DNA of 64,000 nucleotides from assembly GCF_025950235.1 (NCBI RefSeq), contig NZ_JAPDDT010000008.1, positions 248,001 through 312,000 of the forward strand, in the 5' to 3' direction. The stretch comes from Luteolibacter arcticus. Its GTDB lineage: Bacteria > Verrucomicrobiota > Verrucomicrobiia > Verrucomicrobiales > Akkermansiaceae. Positions 36,086-49,000 of this stretch are shown here, piece after piece. Within the stretch, counting starts at the first letter, position 1; every line of letters starts with the position of its first letter. The notes under the pieces were generated by a model, which was given only the letters and a program-made list of their open reading frames with translations, was not told the origin of the DNA and did no database searches. A program made the position numbers and the translations under genes.

Positions 36086-37606
36086 TTACTGGTTGGTGTT
36101 GGTGCGGCCCTTTTCGAGGTTCTTCACGAAGCCTTTATTCGGGATGTTCGCGAGGTTGAACATCCACACGGCGTCGCCAAGGCCGTTCGGGATGACGGCG
36201 AGGTCGGTGCTGGTCGGGTGCTGAACGCTGACGCAGAACTCCAGCGGGTTGGCCGGGTTGAAGATCATGCCGGTGGCTTCCGAGCCATGGACGCGGATGC
36301 TCATGAAGTGGTCGACGGACTCGGCCACGCCGTCGCTGTTCTTGTCGCGGAAGAACCAGATGTCGCCACCGGTGGACGAGCCGTTCGGGGCGTCTTCGAT
36401 GACGTAGACGTTGCCCTGCGAGTCGAGGGCGATGTTATCCGGCGAGCTGATGGTGCCGGTGGTCGGCGCGTAGCCGAGGTTCTTTGGGGTGGAATTGTTG
36501 GCCATGACGCGGACGATGGCCTTGCCGGTGGCGGTGTAGGAGTTGCCCTTGCGGTTCTCGAGGATCTCGATGGAAATCACCGCGTTCTCCGAGGTGACGG
36601 CGACGTAGAGCATCTCGCGACCATTGGTGGCCCGGCCAACCGCCATGTCTTCCGGACGACCGTAGGGGGTGCCCCCCGCGTCATCCGCCGCCTTGCGACC
36701 GGCGAGGGTGGCGGGGCCGGTCGGGCCATTGACGAAGGGATCGGAGATGCCGGGAAGCGGCACGCCGTTCTTGTCGGTCAGCGGGATCCAGGTCGCCATG
36801 CCCTCGCGGACGGCGGTGGCGTTGGAGCCGGCATTGTAGTTTGCCACCGGATTGCCCCCGCTGGAAAGGAAGGCATCCACCGAGAGCACGAAGGACTGGC
36901 CCTTGGTGTAGTCGCCCTTCTTGCTCATCACGAACTTGTAGATCGAGCCGGAGTTGTATTCGTCGATGAAGTAGATCGTGTCCTCGAACTTTTCGCTGAA
37001 GTTGATGCCTTCGTGGGAGACGTTCGGGATGCTGTTCAGTTCGCGGGACTCGATCTCGGCGGCCGGGGCGAGCGGGTTGAGGATCTCGATCACGCGACCT
37101 TCGCCGGACCACTCCTCGGCGAGGAAAAGGGTGCCATTCGGAGTCCAGCGGCTGGGGTCGAAGGCACCGAAGTCATTGCTCCAGTCGCCGTTGGCGCCCT
37201 TTTGGTCGCCGGCGAGGATCACTTCGGCGTGGTTGTCGTACAGGCTGATGCGGGTGCAGCCGGCGCCGATCGGCGTCTCGTGGGGGATGAAGAGATACTG
37301 GCCGGTCGGGTCATAGGCGAGCATGTCGAACATGGATGCGCTGGTGCCTTGGCCGGGAACGCGGATGACCGACTGTCCCGGGCTGAGGATCTGGTCCTCG
37401 ACTTCGCGCAGGCTGAGGATGTTCTTCTGGTGGATGCCTTCGGGGGTGACCCACGGGGAGGAAGTTTCGCCCAGGGAATTCGCCGGGACCACAGGGGCCG
37501 ACTGGGTCAGCGGGGTGAACCAGACATCGGTGCCAGCGAAAGCGGCCTGGGTGCCGAGGAGGGCCGCCGTGAGTGCGAGGCGGGAGCGCAAGGAGTTTGA
37601 TTTCAT
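36086..37606 (-). CDS. PhoX-like (DUF839) exported protein
   Basis: The start at 37,606 gives a signal peptide (...LALTAALLGTQAAFAG). The ~506-residue protein has a beta-propeller look, with HEGINFSEKFEDTIYFIDE, GRPEDMAVG, YVAVTSENAV and SPDNIALDSQGNVYVIED. These match the DUF839/PhoX alkaline phosphatase family, in which Ca and Fe sit at the propeller centre. A phosphatase role is likely, but the exact metal ligands were not traced. The gene is monocistronic by the hairpin downstream. A divergent promoter region is shared with the cysteine desulfurase gene, with no clear operator visible. Confidence 0.7.
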   Translation of the reverse strand: MKSNSLRSRLALTAALLGTQAAFAGTDVWFTPLTQSAPVVPANSLGETSSPWVTPEGIHQKNILSLREVEDQILSPGQSVIRVPGQGTSASMFDMLAYDPTGQYLFIPHETPIGAGCTRISLYDNHAEVILAGDQKGANGDWSNDFGAFDPSRWTPNGTLFLAEEWSGEGRVIEILNPLAPAAEIESRELNSIPNVSHEGINFSEKFEDTIYFIDEYNSGSIYKFVMSKKGDYTKGQSFVLSVDAFLSSGGNPVANYNAGSNATAVREGMATWIPLTDKNGVPLPGISDPFVNGPTGPATLAGRKAADDAGGTPYGRPEDMAVGRATNGREMLYVAVTSENAVISIEILENRKGNSYTATGKAIVRVMANNSTPKNLGYAPTTGTISSPDNIALDSQGNVYVIEDAPNGSSTGGDIWFFRDKNSDGVAESVDHFMSIRVHGSEATGMIFNPANPLEFCVSVQHPTSTDLAVIPNGLGDAVWMFNLANIPNKGFVKNLEKGRTNTNQ

Positions 37607-37824
37607 AGGTATGGTCGCTGCTTTTTCTTTTTTCGTTTGGGGGATGGACCATGACATGGCGACGCCACGATCCGTGCTGATAGGCACAGATGCGTTCGCA
37701 ATGTGCATCGCTTTCGGTGTGGCGATTTTCTCACGTGGCAATTGCGTTGCAGACGGCGGGACGAATTGTCACCGGAGGTGACGAGGCCGTTGCAGGGCGG
37801 GCCTGGGGCGGCTAGCGTCATGGC

Positions 37825-39006
37825 GTGATTTATCTCGATGCCAATGCCACCACGTCGCTGCTGCCGGAGGTGCTAGACGCGATGCTGCCATGGCTGCGCG
37901 AAGGCTTTCACAACCCAAATGCCAGCTACCGAGGTGCGAAGGACGCGCGCAAGGCGATCGAGGACGCGCGGGAGAAGGTTGCAGCGTTGATCGGTGCGGA
38001 GTCGGATGAAGTCGTCTTCACCGGCGGTGGCACCGAGAGCACGAATTCCGCGCTGAAGTGGCTGGCGCGGCTGGTCGGAAGGAAGTCCGGCCGTGTGATT
38101 ACGAGCGCCATCGAGCACAGCGCGGTGCTCAAGCCCTGCGAGACGTTTGCCGAGGTGGGCTATGAGGTCGCCCGGATTGGCGTGGATGGAGGAGGGCGTC
38201 TCAAGCTTGAGGACATCGAGGCGGCGTGTGACGCTGCGAAGGATGGGGGTGGATTCGTGTCCCTTATGTGGGCGAACAACGAGACGGGGGTGATCCAGCC
38301 GATCGAAGAGGCTTGCGCGGTGGCCAAGGAGCGCGGCCTCGCGTTTCACACCGATGCGATCCAAGCAGTCGGCAAGATCCCGGTGAACGTGCGCGAGGTG
38401 CCAGTGGATTATCTTTCGCTGTCCGCCCACAAGTTCCACGGGCCGAAGGGAGTCGGCGCGCTCTACATCCGCAGTGGGTGCCGCTTTGAGCCGATGATCC
38501 GCGGTGGCGGCCAGGAGAAGGACCGACGCAGCGGGACGGAGAATACGGCAGGCATCGTAGGTCTCGGGAAGGCGGCGGAGCTGGCGATGGAGCGGCTTTC
38601 ACAAGGCGTCAATCCAGCGGCTCTGCGGAATGCCTTCGAGGCGAAGATTGTCGGGGAAGTGAGTGGTGTGACGGTGAATGGTGACTTGCTCCACCGCCTG
38701 CCGGGGACCAGTCATCTTTCCTTCACCGGTTGCGAGGCTGCGGGTTTGTTGATTTTGTTAGATGATCTCGGGGTCGCTTGCTCGGCCGGTTCCGCTTGCA
38801 TGACGGGCAAGCAGCAGCCGTCGCATGTGCAGAAGGCGATGGGTTTTTCCGACGTGAAGGCGAAGAGCAGCCTGCGCTTCGGCTTCTCGTGTCTGAACAC
38901 GATGGAGGAAGCGATGGCGGCTGCGGAGGCGGTGAAGAAGTCGGTGGAGAAACTCAGGCGCGTGCAAGGGGGGAGTACGGGGCCGGTGGTGGTTTACTCG
39001 CCGTAG
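37825..39006 (+). CDS. Cysteine desulfurase (NifS/IscS family)
   Basis: This 393-residue PLP enzyme starts at GTG. IYLDANATT opens the fold, EVVFTGGGTESTN binds the cofactor, and SLSAHKFHGPKG (near residue 201) holds the PLP lysine. CSAGSACMTG (near 317) holds the catalytic cysteine in a short NifS/IscS-type loop. RSGTENTAG and RFGFS are also present. It moves sulfur from cysteine to Fe-S or thio-nucleoside pathways. No iscU or other Fe-S genes are adjacent, so the acceptor is unknown. The stop codon lies inside a family-B repeat, so the C-terminal tail may have been altered by its insertion. Confidence 0.88.
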   Translation: MIYLDANATTSLLPEVLDAMLPWLREGFHNPNASYRGAKDARKAIEDAREKVAALIGAESDEVVFTGGGTESTNSALKWLARLVGRKSGRVITSAIEHSAVLKPCETFAEVGYEVARIGVDGGGRLKLEDIEAACDAAKDGGGFVSLMWANNETGVIQPIEEACAVAKERGLAFHTDAIQAVGKIPVNVREVPVDYLSLSAHKFHGPKGVGALYIRSGCRFEPMIRGGGQEKDRRSGTENTAGIVGLGKAAELAMERLSQGVNPAALRNAFEAKIVGEVSGVTVNGDLLHRLPGTSHLSFTGCEAAGLLILLDDLGVACSAGSACMTGKQQPSHVQKAMGFSDVKAKSSLRFGFSCLNTMEEAMAAAEAVKKSVEKLRRVQGGSTGPVVVYSP

Positions 39007-39138
39007 GCGCTTGTCTGCGGAGCGGCCGCACGCTCCCCTCCGTAGGCGCGTTGGTTGCAACGCGGGAGCACGGGAGCAGTCCGCCACGAGGGACCGCTCC
39101 GCACTGTCACCAGTGCGCCTACGCGAAAGCGCCTACGG
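39001..39138. repeat. Nested family-B repeats
   Basis: The outer ends CCGTAGGCGCTT and AAGCGCCTACGG enclose a second element at 39,040-39,122 with ends CGTAGGCGCG and GCGCCTACG. Together with 35,940-36,023 this makes three copies of the end sequence pair. The outer left end overlaps the desulfurase stop codon. Confidence 0.7.
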
Positions 39139-39149
39139 TCAAGAGCGGA

Positions 39150-40760
39150 TCACTCCGTCTCCGCTCGCTTGAGGTATTGGTCCAGCAGCTTCCGCTTTTC
39201 CTCGCGCAGGGCGGGGGTGGAGAGCATCTCGATCCAAGGGACAAGTGACGCGGGATCGGAGGAGGCTTCGCGGACGATCATGTAAGAGATGCCCTCGTCG
39301 CGGCTTTCCCCGGATGGCTGCGATCCTAGCCACGCATAGGCTTCCCGCGGTTCCGAGCCGGACCACTGCTGCAAGAGTTCGCGTATCAAGGGCTTCCGAT
39401 CGCTTTCCGGAGAGTTCGCCACCCATACGGCTGCGGCTGCGGGATCGATTGTGCTCCATCTTCCGACGAGCGCGCTTGCCAGGGCTGTGCGTTGTTCGGG
39501 CTCCACCTTTTCAATTGCGCTCGCGGCTTCGCTTGGGTTTTTGCCTGCCCATGAAATCACTGCCAGCCGCAAGGCCGTGGCCTTCGACTCCGCGTTCAGT
39601 CCCTGCGCCCATTCGAAGGCGGCGGCAGGTCCCTCCTTGGTCGAGATGCCGGCGGCGACAGAGGTCGCGAGATCGTTCAGGCCGGTGCCATCGCTGGCCT
39701 GTTCCAGATGCTTGCGAGCTCCGGTGGGATCCTGGGTTGCCCAGTTTCTTAAGTCCACCACTGTCCGTTCGGCGACCGGTTTGTTTTTCCATCCTTGGTC
39801 CGGCGCTTGGATCGAGCCGAACTCGCATCGAATCGTGTTCCGTTCTCGCTCGGCGATGGCGTCAAGAATTCCGGCCTTGAGCGCATCGTCCGGCAGGGTG
39901 GCCAACCATGCCGAGGCATCATCGGGCGAGACCGAGGACCAGCTCAGCGCGGCCTCATGGATCAACCGGGCGGACAGCGTCTTATCCTGAATCGTGCCGA
40001 TCCAAGCGAGCGCCTCCTTCGGGTAGGTCCTCGCCCATGCGGCTACCACGAGTTCGAGCGAGTGCGCCCGTTCATCCGGGGAAAGACTGCGATCGAGATA
40101 GGCAAGGGCCGCCTTGGGGTCGTGTCCGCCCCAGGAGACAAGGAGGTCGGTCAGCGCCTGGCTGCGGTTGCCGCTTTCGGGCATCGCTTCCACGTAGGCG
40201 GTCGCCTTTTCGGGATTCGTCCGCACCAGGATGCGTAGCGCTTGGCCGACGGCGCTTTTGCGAAGATCACCGGTGAAGCCGGATGCCCATGCCAGGGCTT
40301 TCTCCCCATCCTTCCAGTGATTCATCACCGCGCTGACGATGAAGCCCTGATGGACGTGGGAGAGCCCGGCTTCTGCCAAGGCTTCCGCAACCCACTCGGG
40401 ATCGATCTGTGCCAGATAGGTGAGGATGAAGACTACCTGGCCGTCGCGGTCCGGTCCGGTGATGCCTTTGGCGGCAGCGAGTGCCGCCGCCGCGCCCTTC
40501 TTTTCATAAATGGCCACCAATTCATCCACGGTGAGCGATGTTCGCGGGCCACTCTCCCGAGGAAGCGAGGGCGGGCCCTCTCCGTTCTTGGCGGGTGAGG
40601 AGATCCCAGGGGCTTTTCCGGAGGAGGGTTCGTGGATTACGCCGTCTGCGGAAGGTCCACGGGCATGGTCACGCTGGCGAAGCAGCAGCGCCAATCCGGC
40701 CACGAGCACCAGTCCCGTGATCCACACGATCCGCGTGCTACTTGATGTCGTCGCTTTCAT
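39150..40760 (-). CDS. Membrane-anchored verrucomicrobial helical-repeat protein
   Basis: This 536-residue protein has an N-terminal membrane anchor (IVWITGLVLVAGLALLL) and a Pro/Ser-rich linker. The rest is made of ~30-40 residue helical repeats with recurring 'W...DP..A..WL' units: LLVSWGGHDPKAALAYLD, AAWARTYPKEALAWIG, ALSWSSVSPDDASAWLATLP, RWSTIDPAAAAVWVA. Many copies of such proteins occur in verrucomicrobial genomes. A role as a protein-binding scaffold is an inference; no enzyme motif is seen. Confidence 0.65.
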   Translation of the reverse strand: MKATTSSSTRIVWITGLVLVAGLALLLRQRDHARGPSADGVIHEPSSGKAPGISSPAKNGEGPPSLPRESGPRTSLTVDELVAIYEKKGAAAALAAAKGITGPDRDGQVVFILTYLAQIDPEWVAEALAEAGLSHVHQGFIVSAVMNHWKDGEKALAWASGFTGDLRKSAVGQALRILVRTNPEKATAYVEAMPESGNRSQALTDLLVSWGGHDPKAALAYLDRSLSPDERAHSLELVVAAWARTYPKEALAWIGTIQDKTLSARLIHEAALSWSSVSPDDASAWLATLPDDALKAGILDAIAERERNTIRCEFGSIQAPDQGWKNKPVAERTVVDLRNWATQDPTGARKHLEQASDGTGLNDLATSVAAGISTKEGPAAAFEWAQGLNAESKATALRLAVISWAGKNPSEAASAIEKVEPEQRTALASALVGRWSTIDPAAAAVWVANSPESDRKPLIRELLQQWSGSEPREAYAWLGSQPSGESRDEGISYMIVREASSDPASLVPWIEMLSTPALREEKRKLLDQYLKRAETE

Positions 40761-40915
40761 GGTGGTGGTAGAACCTCCTGCTCAAGACCCGCGGGCGGGG
40801 GATTCCTTGGAAGAAATCTGAGGAAATGTCCGGCAAATGGCGAGAGCCGGAGCGGGTTCCATTCTGCATTTGTCAAAATCCGTGTCTTCCGGTCATTCCA
40901 TGGTTTGCTTCCCGC

Positions 40916-42967
<2,052 letters not shown>

Positions 42968-43001
42968 ATGGGGCGAGGGTCCCCGGCGTCCGAACCGCCG
43001 C

Positions 43002-43298
43002 ATGAAAACGCTTTCCCTCTTCTTCACCAGCCTGTTCCTCGCTGGAGCCGCCCAAGCCGCCAACATCGCGATCAAGAACGACACCGGCGCGCCGCAGCGG
43101 CTGGTGGTCTATCAGGACGGCAAGGTGGCGGGCTACGTCGATCGTTTGAAACCGGGAAAGACCCTGCTGGTGAAGGTCAACGACGCGGGCGGCAAGCCGC
43201 TGCTGTCGCTGAAGGTGGCCGGTGAAGACGAGTTCCTGTTCCTGCCGCTCAAGACCAAGGCCTACAAGCTGTCGTGGCTGAGGAATCTGCTGTGGTAG
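43002..43298 (+). CDS. Small exported beta protein of unknown function
   Basis: This 98-residue protein has a signal peptide (MKTLSLFFTSLFLAGAAQA). Short beta strands (NIAIKNDTGAPQRLVVYQDGKVAGYVDRLKPGKTLLVKV) suggest a small envelope beta domain. I recognise no family. It lies 34 nt after the thioredoxin-domain gene and 83 nt before addB. Confidence 0.6.
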   Translation: MKTLSLFFTSLFLAGAAQAANIAIKNDTGAPQRLVVYQDGKVAGYVDRLKPGKTLLVKVNDAGGKPLLSLKVAGEDEFLFLPLKTKAYKLSWLRNLLW

Positions 43299-43381
43299 CC
43301 AAGGAGCGGGGTGAATCGCGTCCAAACCCTGTTTCCGAGATTTTTCTTTCGGGCCGTGGCTGTCGGCTTTGAGATGCCGCC

Positions 43382-46063
43382 ATGGCGGAGCGCGTTTTCT
43401 TGGGCTGGAGCAGGCCCTTCCTGAGGGTGCTGACCGAGTGGTTGTTGGCACGGCGGGATGAACTGCCGGGCATGCTCGTGGTGGTCCCGACGGCTCAGGC
43501 CGGACGGTTGTTGCGGGAAGCGCTGGCCGAGGCGGCAGGGGGCTTGCTTGCGCCGAAGGTGGTGACGCCTGGGCATTTCCTGCGGACCGAAAATGCCGCG
43601 CCGGACGCTGTTGAACTGCTGGCCTGGGTGGAGGTGCTGGAGTCGATCCGCGACTGGTCGCCGTATGCCGCGGCTTTTCCTCTGCCGCCCGGCGAGGGCG
43701 AGTCCCCTGGCTGGGCACTGGGGCTCGCAAAGTCGCTCGCGGGGGTCAGGAAGAACCTGCAGGAGAATGCCCTGCTGCTCATCGATGCCGCTCGGCGGTT
43801 GGGAAAGACCGTGGAGGGCGAGCGTTGGGAAGCGCTTGCCGATCTGGAGGCAAAGGTGGAGCTGCAATTGAAGCGCTGGAGATTTGAGAGCCGCAGCCGT
43901 GTGCTGGCGCGAGGGGGGGATATCGATGACACGCGGCGCGTGGTGTTGGCCGGCGTGCCGGATTTCCCGGCGGCGGTGGCTCGCCATTTGTCGAATGCGA
44001 TCGTTCTAATCGGAGCGCCTGAAAGCGAGGCAGGGGAGTTTGATGAACTGGGCCGGCCGATTCCGGAGTGGGCGGAGCGAAGGATCGCTTGGCCGCAATG
44101 CGGGAGCGTCACCCTCACCGCCGATCCGCGCCAACAGGCTGCGGAAGCGATGCGGCTCGCGGCTGCGGCGGGCACGCCATCCGATGAACTCGCGCTCGGC
44201 TCCGCCGACGAGGCCACGGCGGGCGAGTTGGTCCGCGCGTTTGGCCGTGGCGGCTGGGTGCTGCACGATCCGGCGCACTTGCCGCCTGCGCCCTTGAAGG
44301 CGTGGCTGGCGACGTGGCGGCAGTTTGTTTCACGGCCGGACGCCGCGGCGGCGATTGATCTGTTAGGCTTCGTGGAAACCGGCGCGTTGACCGGTGGCAA
44401 GCGTGCCCAGCGGGTCGTCGCGCTGTCTGCCGCCCGTGACCAGTGGCTGGCCCGCGATCGGGATGACTTGCAGCGGATCACCGCGCTGAATCCTCGCAAT
44501 CCGGAGGCAATCCAGCTTGCGGAGGAAACGCTGGAAGCGCTCCACCGTCATCGCGGGGTCTTTCTCCGCGAGGGAATCCATGCGGGGCTGGCCCGTATGT
44601 TAGAACGAGTCGATCCCGGCGGTGAGCATAGCGCTGCCATCTTCGAATGGCTCGATGCCACCGCCTCCGTTGCGACGGAGGTGCGCCGCGAAGCTGGGTT
44701 CTGGATTGACGTGCTGTGCTCCAGCTTGCCCGAGGCGGCGGCTACCGCGCCGGAGGATCGCGTGCTCGATGTGCAAGGATGGCTGGAGCTTTTCCACGAG
44801 CCCGGGAAGCACTTGATCATCTGTGGCATGAACGAGGGCTTGGTCCCCGGCCGCGCCAGCACCGATGCCTGGCTGCCGGAGGGCACGCGCAAGCTGTTAG
44901 GATTGTCGAACGATGCCGCACGACATGCCCGCGACGCCTATCTGCTCACGGCAATGATGGAAGTGCGCCGGACCGGTGGTCGTGTCGATCTGCTGCTCGC
45001 GAAGGCCGGCTCGGAGGGGGACGTGTTGCTGCCATCGCGTTTGCTGCTGGCGGCGGAGGAGGCCGAGCTACACGCACGGGTGAAACAACTCTTCCATGAG
45101 ATCGAGCCACCGGATTCGTCGCTCGCGTGGACGCTCGATGAAGCGTGGAAGTGGCAGCCGCCCGCGATTGAGAAGGAGCTTCGCATCAGCGTGACCACGT
45201 TTGCGGATTACCTCGCGTGTCCCTTCCGCTTCTACCTGAAGTATGTCGCGGGCATGAGCGAACCGGCGCCGGAACGGGTGGAATGGAACCAGCGCGATTT
45301 CGGCAACGTCGCTCACATCGTGGTGGAACGCTGGGCGCTCGATGATGAGGCAAAGGACTTCTCGAGAGCGGAAGCGATCGAGGCATGGGTGCACGAAGAA
45401 CTCGATCGGGTGATCGCGGAACGCTTCGGCCAGAAGGTGCCGCTGGCGGTGCGCATCCAGCGTGAATCGATGCGCCAGCGCCTGTCGTGGTTCGCCGGCG
45501 TGCAGGCATGCCAGCGGTCTAACGGCTGGCGGATCGCGGAGGTGGAGAAGAAGTTCGAACTGGATATCGAAGGCGTGACCATCGTCGGTCGCGTCGATCG
45601 GATCGAGCGTCACGACGACGGACGCCGTCGTGTGCTCGACTACAAGACGGGAACTACGGCAGGTCTCGTAGAAGGCTCGCACCGCACCGGCATCATCGCC
45701 AGCACCCGCTTCCCCGCGCATCTGGAGAATGTCCCGCAGATCCTATCCACGGGTGGGGACGGGAAGCCGAAGCGCTGGAAGAACCTCCAGGTGCCTCTCT
45801 ACGCCGCGGCGCTGGGGGACGTGGATGAGCTCGGCTATTTCCAACTCGGTGCGACGGAGGGCGACGTGAAGCTTTCGCTGTGGGAGGGCTTCTCCATTGC
45901 CGACCGCGATTCGGCGCTCGCCTGTGCCCGCTGGGTGGTCGGGCAAGTGAAGAACCGGGTATTCTGGCCGCCGGCGGAGAAGGTCGATTTCGATGACTAT
46001 GCGGTGCTCGCGCTGGGCCGCAGCCTGGATGAAGCGGTCGCGAGGAAGGGAGGTGCCGCGTGA
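43382..46063 (+). CDS. addB: AddB-like subunit: inactivated helicase with PD-(D/E)XK nuclease
   Basis: This 893-residue protein opens with GMLVVVPTAQAGRLLREAL, a helicase-like strand without a Walker A motif, as in AddB. The C-terminus has a PD-(D/E)XK nuclease: TFADYLACPFRFYLKYV, then GRVDRIERHDD and RRVLDYKTG, where the last holds the DxK. The Cys cluster that binds Fe-S in classical AddB is not evident. With AddA it should process double-strand ends for recombination and degrade foreign ends. Its stop overlaps the next start (ATG/GTGA region, 4 nt), so the two subunits are coupled. Confidence 0.85.
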   Translation: MAERVFLGWSRPFLRVLTEWLLARRDELPGMLVVVPTAQAGRLLREALAEAAGGLLAPKVVTPGHFLRTENAAPDAVELLAWVEVLESIRDWSPYAAAFPLPPGEGESPGWALGLAKSLAGVRKNLQENALLLIDAARRLGKTVEGERWEALADLEAKVELQLKRWRFESRSRVLARGGDIDDTRRVVLAGVPDFPAAVARHLSNAIVLIGAPESEAGEFDELGRPIPEWAERRIAWPQCGSVTLTADPRQQAAEAMRLAAAAGTPSDELALGSADEATAGELVRAFGRGGWVLHDPAHLPPAPLKAWLATWRQFVSRPDAAAAIDLLGFVETGALTGGKRAQRVVALSAARDQWLARDRDDLQRITALNPRNPEAIQLAEETLEALHRHRGVFLREGIHAGLARMLERVDPGGEHSAAIFEWLDATASVATEVRREAGFWIDVLCSSLPEAAATAPEDRVLDVQGWLELFHEPGKHLIICGMNEGLVPGRASTDAWLPEGTRKLLGLSNDAARHARDAYLLTAMMEVRRTGGRVDLLLAKAGSEGDVLLPSRLLLAAEEAELHARVKQLFHEIEPPDSSLAWTLDEAWKWQPPAIEKELRISVTTFADYLACPFRFYLKYVAGMSEPAPERVEWNQRDFGNVAHIVVERWALDDEAKDFSRAEAIEAWVHEELDRVIAERFGQKVPLAVRIQRESMRQRLSWFAGVQACQRSNGWRIAEVEKKFELDIEGVTIVGRVDRIERHDDGRRRVLDYKTGTTAGLVEGSHRTGIIASTRFPAHLENVPQILSTGGDGKPKRWKNLQVPLYAAALGDVDELGYFQLGATEGDVKLSLWEGFSIADRDSALACARWVVGQVKNRVFWPPAEKVDFDDYAVLALGRSLDEAVARKGGAA

Positions 46064-49000
46064 GCGTGCCTCCCATCCTTTCCAAGAACCTCATGATCCT
46101 CGCCTCCGCAGGATCGGGGAAAACCTTCCAGCTCGGCAACCGCGTGATTGGCTTGGTCGGCTCGCGGGGAGTGGATCCCGCACGGATCGTGGCGCTGACC
46201 TTCACCCGCAAGGCGGCGGGCGAGTTCGCGGACTCGGTGCTGTCGAAGCTCGCCGAGTGTGCGATGGATCCGGAGCAGGAGCGGAAATTGGGCCAGCAGA
46301 TCGGCGAGGCCTTCGCGGCCGGGCCGACCCTTGCCCGTATCGTGCGGGCCTTGCCGACCTTCCAGCTCGGCACCATGGACGGCTTCTTCGCGCGTGTGGT
46401 ACGAGGGTTCCAGTACGAACTCGGGTTGACCGGTGGCACCTTTGAGTTGATCGAGGGCCCCAAGCTCGAGGCCGCGATGTCCGACATGCTCGGGGAGGTC
46501 CTCGGCGCCGCACTGGAACGGGAGGGAGCGGAGGATTTTCTCAGCGCCTTCCGCCGCGCGACGATGGGCAAGGAAGGCACGTGCGTGCTGAAGGACATCG
46601 AGAAGTTCCTCGGCAACTGGCACGGGCTGTGGAAGTCCGGCATCCCGCTCGATGGCTGGGGCGGGGCGGGGCTTTTCGAGCTGCTGCCGGGAGTCGAGGC
46701 ATGGGAGCAACAGAAGCACGAACTGGCGCGCAAGCTGGATGCCGCGTGTCGCGACATCACATGGACGGACAAGCGGCAGCCGGAAAAAATGCAGCAGGTG
46801 GCGGCCAGCTTGATCGAGCACACGGTCGGCAGCGGAAGGGTCGCGAGCGATTTCTTCAAGACGTGTGCGGAGGCGCTGGTCGTGGGGACTTCACCGCTGC
46901 GATTGAGGCACTACAAGGAGTTCGACCTCGGCGGCTGCGCCGAGCAGGTACTGCGCGAGGCCATCATGCTGCTGGCCGGCTGCGAGCTCGCCGCGGCGGT
47001 CGCCCGCACCCGCGCGGTGGCGGAGCTGGTGGCCAGCCTCGATGGAGAATGCGAGAGGCGGCTGCGGCGGAAAGGTCTTTTAGGCTTCGACGACGTGAAG
47101 GTCTTGATGGGCCGGTGGACGCTGGACGAGGAATCCCGTCTGCGGCGCGAGGCGGTCGATTTCCGGCTCGATGCCCATTACGACCACTGGTTGCTGGATG
47201 AATTCCAGGATACCAGTCGTGCCGAGTGGGATGGCTTGATGCCGTTGTTAGACGAGGCGGCGACGCGCGATGATGGCACGCTCTTCGTCGTCGGCGACCG
47301 CAAGCAGGCGATCTATGGTTGGCGCGGCGGCGATGTGACCCTTTTCGACGAGGTGGAGCACCGTTACGGCGGAGGCCTCGCGACGCGCACGATGCCGGAG
47401 TCGTGGCGGTCCTGTCCGGCCGTGCTCGATCTGGTGAATGCCGTGTGCGGTGATCTTGCGACCATCCGTGATCTCTTCGGCGAGGAGATGGAGCGGCGTT
47501 GGCCGTGGGAAGATCACGTCTCGGCCAAGCCTCAGCTCACCGGCGAGGCACGGGTGGAAGTCGTGGCGAAGGACGACCGCGAGGCCCGCTTGGTCGAGCT
47601 GCTGCGGGAAATCGGCATCGGCCGGAAGAACCTCACGTGCGGTGTGCTTGTTAGAACGAATGCCCAAGTGCGCGCGACCGCCGCGCTGCTGCGCGAGCAT
47701 GGCTTCGACGTCATCGAGGAAGGCCGTCGCCAGCCGGTGGTCGACAATGCCCCGGGCGTGACGTTGTCGCACCTGATTCGCTGGCTCGCGGACCCGAACG
47801 ATGCCTTCGCGCGGCAAGTGATCGCCATGTCGCCGCTCGAGGCGATTCTCAAGGAACGCTATGGCGAATACTGGCAAGCGGCGTGGGAAGGGCTGCTGAA
47901 GACCGCTCGCCTGCATGGCTTCGCCGCGATGATCGAGCAACTCATCGAGCCGCTATGGCCGGAGCTTTCCGAGTTCTCCCGCCGTCGCGCGGGGGACGTG
48001 ATCGGCGCCTTGGCGGTATTCGACGCCTCGGGTGCCGCCACGCCGCGTGAGGCGGTGCGCTGGATCGCCGACCTCGAAATCCCGCAGGCTCCCGGTGCCG
48101 CGGCGGTGCAGGTGCTGACCATTCACAAATCGAAGGGGCTGGGCTTTGATGTCGTGGTCCTGCCCGAGATCGAGGACACGCAGGTGCCGAATCACGGCGA
48201 TTTCAATGTTGCCCGCGGCCTCCACGGCGCTTGTCCTTGGTTGCTGGAGCCGCCGGCTTCGTGGGTCCGTTCGCTGGTGCCAGCGCTTTCCGCGGCGGAA
48301 GAAGTGTGGGCGGATGACCAACGCTACCAGGCGATGTGCGTGCTCTACGTCGCCCTCACGCGGGCCAAGCGCGGGCTCTACGTCCTGCTGCCGGAGGTCC
48401 CAAAGTCCCGGAAGGATCCGGGCGAGTGGAAGTCCTCCTCGAATTGGGTTGCCCGCTCCGCCGGCGACAGCTTCCAGTCCGGCGACGCGTCGTGGTGGTG
48501 CGACGTGCCGGATCGTGAGTCCGCCGAAAAGCTGGCCATTCCTCAATTGGGTGTGGCGAAGGCCCGCCGTGCCCGGATTACGCCCTCGGGCGCGAAGGCG
48601 GACAAGTTCGCCACGCCTTCTCCTGCGGGCATGATCTTCGGTCGCGAGGTGCATGCCGCCTTCGAAGCCATCGGCTGGCTTGATGAGACAACGCCGAAGT
48701 TCTTGCCGGGTGACGCTGGGGCGCTGGTCCGCGATCTTCTCGCGAGGCCTGAGATTGTCGCGCTCTTCGAGCGAGGCGGCCGAAACGTGGAACTCTTCCG
48801 TGAGCAGCCGGTGGAAGCGATTCTCGACGGAAAGTGGCTGAGCGGGGTGATCGACCGGCTTCACGTCATCCGTGACTCCGGAGGAAAGGTTGCCACTCTT
48901 GAGCTGATCGATTTCAAGACGGACGCGATCCAAGAGCCAAGGCAACTGACCGAACGCTATTCCGGGCAGATGACGGCTTACCGTGAGGTGCTTTCAAAGG

